DNA from: Radiobacillus deserti
GTDB taxonomy: Bacteria > Bacillota > Bacilli > Bacillales > Amphibacillaceae
Reading direction: 5' to 3'
Length of the DNA stretch: 64,000 nt
Assembly (NCBI RefSeq): GCF_007301515.1
Contig: NZ_CP041666.1
Location: forward strand, 1,984,001 to 2,048,000
Shown: in pieces, positions 58,779-64,000 of the stretch
How positions within the stretch are numbered: position 1 is the stretch's first letter
Layout of the letters: each line of letters starts with the position of its first letter
The notes under the pieces: generated by a model
What the model was told of the DNA's origin: nothing
The model's database searches: none
The model's input: only the letters and a program-made list of their open reading frames with translations
Translations under genes and position numbers: made by a program

Positions 58779-60917
58779 TTATTTCGCCTCCTTAATCTTC
58801 TCTTGCTTAGTTGGGTACTGAATTCTCGAGTGAAAAATGCCTGCAAGTGTTTCACAGATAGTTCGCCGGATCACATGTAGCTCATTGATAGTAATAGGAC
58901 ATTCATTTAATTGTCCATCATTTAGTCGATCTTTAATGATGGAATAAACGATTTCTTCGATTTTTTCCATCGTAGGTTCTTGCAAGGAGCGTACAGCCGC
59001 CTCCACAGAATCACAAATACAAATCACCGCAGCCTCTTTCGTTTGTGGCTTTGGACCAGCGTAACGATAAGCATCTTCTTTGACATCCAAATATTTGTCT
59101 TTCGCTTTATAATAAAAATACTTAAGAAGCGTTGTCCCATGATGCTGTTCCGCTATATCCACAATCTCTTTTGGAATCTTGTGTTTTTTTAACAGCATCG
59201 CTCCATCATACGGATGTCTAATAATAATCTCTGCACTCTGAATCGGCTCTAATAAATCATGAGGATTTTGGATTCCCATTTGGTTTTCGATAAAATAATG
59301 TGGCCGCTCCGTTTTACCGAGGTCATGATAATACGATGCAACTCTAGCAAGTAACCCATTTGCACCGATTGCTTCACAGGCTGTTTCACTTAAATTAGCG
59401 ACCATGACACTGTGATGATACGTTCCAGGTGCTTCTGTAAGAATTTTTCGCAATAAAGGGTGGTTTGGGTTTGCTAGTGTTAATAATTTGGACTCTGATA
59501 ATATTCCTAAACCAGCTTCAAAGTACGGAATCATTCCAATCGTCAAGATGACGGATAAAAAGGCAGAGGCAATTCCAAATCCACCATGTATTAAAACTTC
59601 CGGTATAGTAACTGACTCAAAGGTAAGGAATAGAAATAACAAAATGACGATTTCATTAACCAAGGTTATTCCTATTGCTGCTTTTAATATTGCGGATTTA
59701 TCTTGTAAATTTTGGATTAAAATACTACCAGCAAACTGGGAAAAGAACATGTACGTTCCTGCTTCAACATTAAACGCACCTGGAATCTCGCCATTAAAAA
59801 TAAGACTCCCTAATAGCGCAAACAAGGCAGATAACACTATTGCAACACGTTCATTTAGTAACACTTTGATTAACATGGCACCAGTTGCTGCCGGAACTAA
59901 CAAAAAGAACTGGTACATAGATGTATTGTAGATACTAATCACTTTCATTACAGAAACCATAAAAATGATGATAATTACGATCGCGAGAATCTTACCCGGA
60001 TTTAAGTTGTTCGATTTGGAATAGGTATGAAGTTCATAACTAATCGTTGCACAAATTAAACTAATCAGTAAAAAGAGTCCAATAACTGGAAAGATATTTC
60101 GTTCATTATTCAGTAAACCAACTAAATCTAATTTTTCATAGATTTCATTAGTTATCGTTTGTCCTTCACGAACAATAATTTCACCTGCTCGTATCATAAC
60201 AGGTTCAACGTTACTAGCAGCTTGCTTTTGTGCCTCCATCGTAGTTTCCACATCAAAAAATGAATTTTCAACTACTGCAAACGAACTAAGCTCATATAAG
60301 GCTTCCTTCACGTCTTGATTTAGGCTTGAATAGCGTAAGCTTTGCTTAAGATTACTAACTGCACTTTCTAAGTTCTCTGTACGAACCCCAGCATTCAAGA
60401 CATCATACAAGGAGGTTGTCAAAAGTTCCTTGGCGATGGAACGCTCAGATTCAGAAGCATTGAGTAACGCTACTATGGATTCCTGAGACATAGCTTCCGA
60501 TAGTTCAGGAGTTAATATTTGAGAAATGTACTGCGCTTTTTCTGGTATTGTTTTAGGGATTTTATCTTCTGCTTTTTCATCAGAATTTTCCAATTTATGG
60601 ATCGCATCAAACAATTCATTCACATATTGGACACGCTCTTGCGTAATTTCACTTGAAATATCATAGCGGTCTTCAACGGCTTGTACCGCCTCTCTTGTCC
60701 TTCGCTCTGTCTCCTCCACATTTTCAATCGTAACTGGAGAACGAACTGTTTCCTTAGCCGTTGAAAAGCGTTCTATATCATACGTCTCTGTAAACACATT
60801 GGACAAAGTCATTAACAAGCAAAAGATACCTAATACTAATATAGGTAGTCCAATACTAAACATATTTCTTTGCTTATTCAAAAAGGAAAGAATGACTTGA
60901 ACCTTATTTTTAAGCAT
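58779..60917 (-). CDS. pgpH: Cyclic-di-AMP phosphodiesterase PgpH (7TMR-HD)
   Basis: A 712-residue protein: one helix near 18-40, an extracellular 7TMR-HDED domain (about 45-270), seven helices (about 272-470), then a cytoplasmic HD domain with HHSVMVANLSETA, ASYYHDLGK (the HD pair near 537) and AEQHHGTTLLKYF. PgpH breaks c-di-AMP to pApA. Length matches B. subtilis YqfF. Confidence 0.95.
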   Translation of the reverse strand: MLKNKVQVILSFLNKQRNMFSIGLPILVLGIFCLLMTLSNVFTETYDIERFSTAKETVRSPVTIENVEETERRTREAVQAVEDRYDISSEITQERVQYVNELFDAIHKLENSDEKAEDKIPKTIPEKAQYISQILTPELSEAMSQESIVALLNASESERSIAKELLTTSLYDVLNAGVRTENLESAVSNLKQSLRYSSLNQDVKEALYELSSFAVVENSFFDVETTMEAQKQAASNVEPVMIRAGEIIVREGQTITNEIYEKLDLVGLLNNERNIFPVIGLFLLISLICATISYELHTYSKSNNLNPGKILAIVIIIIFMVSVMKVISIYNTSMYQFFLLVPAATGAMLIKVLLNERVAIVLSALFALLGSLIFNGEIPGAFNVEAGTYMFFSQFAGSILIQNLQDKSAILKAAIGITLVNEIVILLFLFLTFESVTIPEVLIHGGFGIASAFLSVILTIGMIPYFEAGLGILSESKLLTLANPNHPLLRKILTEAPGTYHHSVMVANLSETACEAIGANGLLARVASYYHDLGKTERPHYFIENQMGIQNPHDLLEPIQSAEIIIRHPYDGAMLLKKHKIPKEIVDIAEQHHGTTLLKYFYYKAKDKYLDVKEDAYRYAGPKPQTKEAAVICICDSVEAAVRSLQEPTMEKIEEIVYSIIKDRLNDGQLNECPITINELHVIRRTICETLAGIFHSRIQYPTKQEKIKEAK

Positions 60918-60997
60918 GACTTCACCCCGTTTATCCTCTAGTCTAGTCCATTAGACACTCCTCTTCTCTAATGAACTTCCATCTCCTGATACAGAAA

Positions 60998-61020
60998 TAA
61001 GACCCGCATACTGGGTCTTA
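60998..61020 (-). terminator. Hairpin after phoH
   Basis: Stem TAAGACCC / GGGTCTTA overlapping the phoH stop codon, followed on the minus strand by TTTCTG. A weak terminator or partial attenuator before pgpH. Confidence 0.6.
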
Positions 61021-61986
61021 AGGCTTGTCTGATTCCTGCTCGTACGCATCAATAATTTTTTGAACTAATGGGTGACGAACAACATCGGATTGTTTCAAGT
61101 ACACTAATGAAATCCCCTTCACATTGCTCAATCTTGTTTCTACGGATTTCAGTCCAGATACGACACCTTTTGGTAAATCCACTTGTGTAATATCTCCTGT
61201 TATGACCATTTTCGACCCAAATCCTAATCGAGTTAAAAACATTTTCATTTGGGCTGGTGTTGTATTTTGTGCTTCGTCTAATATGACAAATGCATCGTCT
61301 AAAGTACGACCACGCATATAGGCTAACGGAGCAATTTCAATTGTGCCTCGTTCAATAAGCCGCAACGTATGTTCTGTTCCTAAAACATCATGTAACGCGT
61401 CATATAAAGGACGTAAGTATGGATCTACCTTTTCTTTTAAATCCCCTGGTAAAAATCCTAAGCTTTCCCCTGCTTCTACTGCAGGCCGTGTTAAAATAAT
61501 TCTTTTTACATTTCCACTTTTCAATGCATTTACAGCCATCACAACAGCTAAGTATGTTTTCCCAGTACCAGCTGGTCCAATTCCAAACACGAGATCGTTC
61601 GCTTTTATTTCGGATACATACGTTCTTTGTCCTAACGTTTTAACCCGAATGGATTTCCCTTTCGCATTTTTCGTAATTTCGTCTTCAAAGAGCGTTTCAA
61701 ATTGTTTGATTTTCCCTTTTTTAGCTAAATCAAGAGCATAGACTACGTCTCGTTCCCCTACAGTTAATCCTTTTCGGATAATACTTAATAGTGCTAGGAG
61801 CACCTCTTCGATTAGCTTTACGTCTCCATCCGTTCCAGAGACTCTAACGCCTTCCCCTCTCGTCACGATGGATACGCCCACTTGCTCTTCCATTAATTTC
61901 AAGTGTCGATCTTCTGTTCCGAATAAAGAGAGAGCTTCGTTTGGTTCATCTAATTGTAAATCAATTGTTTTCAAATCTTCAGGCAT
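61018..61986 (-). CDS. phoH: PhoH family ATPase
   Basis: A 322-residue P-loop protein. Walker A GPAGTGKTYLA lies near 132 and Walker B FVILDEAQNTTP near 220; an N-terminal KH-like part spans about 20-90. PhoH/YbeZ proteins work with YbeY in RNA metabolism, and here the two genes are separated only by pgpH. The ATG at 61986 follows AAGGAGATTG, 2 nt after the yqfD stop. Confidence 0.95.
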   Translation of the reverse strand: MPEDLKTIDLQLDEPNEALSLFGTEDRHLKLMEEQVGVSIVTRGEGVRVSGTDGDVKLIEEVLLALLSIIRKGLTVGERDVVYALDLAKKGKIKQFETLFEDEITKNAKGKSIRVKTLGQRTYVSEIKANDLVFGIGPAGTGKTYLAVVMAVNALKSGNVKRIILTRPAVEAGESLGFLPGDLKEKVDPYLRPLYDALHDVLGTEHTLRLIERGTIEIAPLAYMRGRTLDDAFVILDEAQNTTPAQMKMFLTRLGFGSKMVITGDITQVDLPKGVVSGLKSVETRLSNVKGISLVYLKQSDVVRHPLVQKIIDAYEQESDKP

Positions 61987-61988
61987 AA

Positions 61989-63215
61989 TCAATCTCCTTG
62001 AGATATTGGTTGGTTTTTAACTATATTTTCGTGAACCGTGAAATAAAGGATTAATTTAACTTTACCATTCTCATAAGTTTCGTGCAAAACTTTTTCAGAA
62101 ACTATTTGTGAATCCTTTTCGAGCTTACTTTTCAGTTCCTTTCGAGCCTGAGAAACTGCAACATCTCTTGCTTCTTGTTTTGTTCTAGTAACTTTGGTTT
62201 CTTCTGCTTCTTGTAGATTCACTTGTTTAAAGCTTATCGGTAGCTCCCATTTTAAAAACTGGAATGGTTTTTCAACCGTTTCGGTTTGAATCTTTTTATA
62301 CTCGGGATCCCCAAAGCCCCAAACCGGTAATGAAAACCCAGCAATATTTAAGTAATACTTCTTTTTATTATGACCAGTTAGTGTTTGATAATTCGCTTTT
62401 AACGGAATAGAAACTGCCGTTTGGTACCAGGTTTCCGCAATGATTTCCGCTTCAGCTGAAACAAGGTTTGGCTTCTTTTCTTTCTCCTCTTCCTCTTCTT
62501 CATTTTTTTCCTGTTCATCTATGTTAATATTTCCAGAAACAAGTAATTCTCCTTTTTTTACGAAATCATTTACTTGAACCATTGGCTTTCCTTTGGAGAC
62601 GAACATATCTATAATGACGCCTTTTTTCTCTGCAACAATATTCCGAGGCCCCGGCTCTTCTTTTTCTTCTACGAGTGTCTTTTCCACTCCTTCTAAATAA
62701 AAGGTTGTCCCTTTTTCCTTCACACCAACCCAAAGAAGCTCAGGAATATCGTCCAAAAGCTTTTGTTGAATAGCACTTGGTGAACCTAACTGGAATTTTA
62801 ATGTTCCAGGCTCCACTCCATAGGCATCTAGCTGTTTCATTATTTTTTTCTCGAGTTCTGGATGTACTCCTGTTACCTTCACATCCCAGACCATATTCGA
62901 TAGGATGCCTATAAATAAAATACTTAAAACCAATCCAATCACGAGAGGCTTCTTATGTAAAAATCGTTGAGAAAGAAAAGGAATTCCTTTTTTATTTAAA
63001 AAGGATACTTTATAAACCGTTCTCCTTCTCAACCGTTTGACTTGTGCAACATCCTTTAGATGGATATTCCCTAAACAAACCTTGTCTGAGATTTTTTTTA
63101 CATTCCAAACGAGCACTTGTTCTTTAGCGCATAGGGCAAAAAACAACTCAGGACGTGAACCGGTAATTTTTATTGTTACATACCCTGTCAAATAACTGCC
63201 TTGCGTAATCTTCAA
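61989..63215 (-). CDS. yqfD: Sporulation protein YqfD
   Basis: A 408-residue membrane protein: a 90-residue cytoplasmic head, one helix near 91-112, then a large domain outside (about 115-408) with a Glu/Lys-rich insert. This is the YqfD family. In B. subtilis yqfC and yqfD are under sigma-E in the mother cell. The ATG follows GGAGGTAACCC. It lies 29 nt after yqfC. Confidence 0.94.
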   Translation of the reverse strand: MKITQGSYLTGYVTIKITGSRPELFFALCAKEQVLVWNVKKISDKVCLGNIHLKDVAQVKRLRRRTVYKVSFLNKKGIPFLSQRFLHKKPLVIGLVLSILFIGILSNMVWDVKVTGVHPELEKKIMKQLDAYGVEPGTLKFQLGSPSAIQQKLLDDIPELLWVGVKEKGTTFYLEGVEKTLVEEKEEPGPRNIVAEKKGVIIDMFVSKGKPMVQVNDFVKKGELLVSGNINIDEQEKNEEEEEEKEKKPNLVSAEAEIIAETWYQTAVSIPLKANYQTLTGHNKKKYYLNIAGFSLPVWGFGDPEYKKIQTETVEKPFQFLKWELPISFKQVNLQEAEETKVTRTKQEARDVAVSQARKELKSKLEKDSQIVSEKVLHETYENGKVKLILYFTVHENIVKNQPISQGD

Positions 63216-63244
63216 TGGGTTACCTCCTCAAGCGTATTTCCGAT

Positions 63245-63526
63245 TTACTCTTCAATGAAAGTGAATTCTTTGATTTTGCCTTCCAGTAATATTTCTTCTG
63301 GCAACATCATCTTAAGTACGAATTGACTTCCTGTTATTTTTAAATAGCCATATTCCATTCTCAACCGAAGTTCGTTGTCCGAGAATAGAACGAGGCCACG
63401 ATGATTTTCAATATATGCATGTAATTGGCCAATGGTCGTAATTCTTGGTAGCTCGAGGATCACATCTGAAGGTAAATCAAGATGATTTGTGAGCCAATTC
63501 CCAATCCGTTGTCTCCACGGTTTCAT
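63245..63526 (-). CDS. yqfC: Sporulation protein YqfC
   Basis: A 93-residue protein of the YabP/YqfC family (beta-rich; ITTIGQLHAYIENHRGLVLF and RMEYGYLKITGSQFVLKMM). YabP/YqfC proteins act on the spore surface or in forespore engulfment stages. The ATG at 63526 follows GAGGGGGC and gives the B. subtilis length; an earlier start adds 7 residues. Confidence 0.93.
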   Translation of the reverse strand: MKPWRQRIGNWLTNHLDLPSDVILELPRITTIGQLHAYIENHRGLVLFSDNELRLRMEYGYLKITGSQFVLKMMLPEEILLEGKIKEFTFIEE

Positions 63527-63549
63527 GGATGATGCCCCCTCTCTCATCT

Positions 63550-63575
63550 AAATGTATGAAAAATTAGAGGAAATA
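63550..63575 (-). promoter_or_regulatory. Possible sigma-E promoter of yqfCD
   Basis: On the minus strand CATACATTT (63558-63550) fits the sigma-E -10 CATACAHT; a poor -35 (CTTATTT) is about 12 bp upstream. It is 23 bp before the yqfC start. Confidence 0.4.
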
Positions 63576-63673
63576 AGAACCGAAAATACGCTTTTGAAGG
63601 TACGTATATATATTGATGATATTGTTGTTCCAACAAGATATAGCCTCGCTAGGACAAGATATCTGCCTAACAA

Positions 63674-63706
63674 AAAGAAGACACACCTTTAAGGTATGTC
63701 TTCTTT
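63674..63706 (-). terminator. Terminator of the gene at the right edge
   Basis: A 16-bp stem AAAGAAGACATACCTT / AAGGTGTGTCTTCTTT (minus strand) with a G-U pair and TTTTTG after it. Confidence 0.88.
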
Positions 63707-63716
63707 ATTGGAAATG

Positions 63717-64000
63717 TTACCGTCTATTTTTATGAAATCTCGGTTCATAAGGTTTTAACGCTCTTGGAGTACCTAGTACTTCTGTCATTATCATATTTTT
63801 GGCCAGAGCCTTACCTTTTAATTCTGTAGAAATAAAGGAAGTATCTTTCCTTCGAGCATTTTTTGTAACGCTCTGTCTTCGAACAGTCTGCGGTTTATTA
63901 TTCTCCTGATCCACTGTTAAAGAAGACGTGTGCTGCTTTAATTTTTCGTATTGCTGCTGTATAGAAGAACTGTTTGCATGCTCCTTTAAGTTTTCTTCAA
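63717..64000 (-). CDS. Unknown protein, C-terminal part (5' end outside window)
   Basis: The frame is open from the right edge, so at least 94 codons of a larger gene are seen; the GTG at 63914 is probably internal. The visible part is hydrophilic: Gln-rich and charged (about the first 40 residues), then basic with KGKALAKNMIMTEVLGTPRA and a tail PYEPRFHKNRR. I do not recognise the family. In B. subtilis the gene before yqfC here is yqfB, so it may be the positional counterpart, but this is not shown. Confidence 0.6.
   Translation of the reverse strand, partial: EENLKEHANSSSIQQQYEKLKQHTSSLTVDQENNKPQTVRRQSVTKNARRKDTSFISTELKGKALAKNMIMTEVLGTPRALKPYEPRFHKNRR

Noticed and set aside
59488..59931. 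147-codon plus-strand frame
   Set aside because: Antisense to the helices of pgpH; no ribosome site or family resemblance.

Overview
The window comes from the chromosome of a low-GC, endospore-forming, naturally competent Gram-positive bacterium of the family Bacillaceae. From about 12.9 kb to the right end the gene order follows the yqgY-to-yqfC block of the Bacillus subtilis chromosome almost gene by gene: yqgY, yqgX, yqgW, yqgS, glcK, yqgQ, gluP, yqgO, yqgN, rpmG, the pst operon, pbpA, yqgE, sodA, yqfZ, ispG, yqfX, yqfT, nfo, cshB, ispH, yqfO, trmK, cccA, rpoD, dnaG, yqfL, ccpN, glyS, glyQ, recO, yqzL, era, dgkA, ybeY, pgpH, phoH, yqfD, yqfC. Sporulation genes (spoVAF-like, yqfC, yqfD, yqzE) and a complete comG operon agree with this. 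The protein sequences look like a moderately halophilic genus of the Oceanobacillus/Virgibacillus/Pontibacillus kind, but the genus cannot be settled from the sequence alone.

Layout. 0-2.7 kb: end of an SNF2-type helicase gene, yqhG, and convergent yqzE and aroK. 2.7-8.7 kb: an accessory block that looks like a ytrABCDEF-type cell-envelope ABC system split into two units (GntR regulator + ATPase + large permease; ATPase + MacB/FtsX-type permease). It has an unknown four-helix membrane protein gene in the middle and near-identical operators over the promoters of both units. 8.9-12.8 kb: comGA-comGG (competence pseudopilus), followed by tRNA-Gln. 13-24 kb: small conserved yqg genes, an LTA-synthase-type enzyme, glucokinase, a spore germination protein, the rhomboid protease GluP, folate salvage, L33 and a two-gene membrane pair. 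24.3-28.9 kb: phoU-pstB-pstA-pstC-pstS (minus strand) with a textbook four-repeat PhoP box. 29-34 kb: a class B PBP, a transporter, Mn-SOD and a six-gene tRNA operon. 34.3-36 kb: a Na+/phosphate cotransporter with a PhoU-like tail. 36.3-37.7 kb: a complete IS150-like IS3-family insertion sequence sitting in the loop of a transcription terminator. 37.7-50.4 kb: nfeD-like gene, yqfZ, isoprenoid genes ispG and ispH, DNA repair nfo, RNA helicase cshB, trmK, cccA, and the rpoD-dnaG macromolecular-synthesis operon. 50.4-51.0 kb: about 600 bp of AT-rich noncoding DNA. 51-64 kb: yqfL/ccpN carbon control, glyQS under a glycine T-box, recO to phoH, and the sporulation genes yqfD and yqfC.

How parts fit together. 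Phosphate handling is over-represented: pst-phoU, a second Na+/Pi transporter, and PhoP-box-like arrays at pstS, upstream of the LTA synthase gene, and possibly at the Na+/Pi gene. Envelope functions recur as well (ytr-like ABC system, LTA synthase, PBP, undecaprenol kinase, PgpH, GluP).

No CRISPR array, prophage, toxin-antitoxin or restriction system was seen. The least explained and most interesting parts are the split ytr-like regulon with its embedded membrane protein, the insertion sequence in the terminator loop, the reversed Pho array near the LTA synthase gene, and the 600-bp gap before dnaG.
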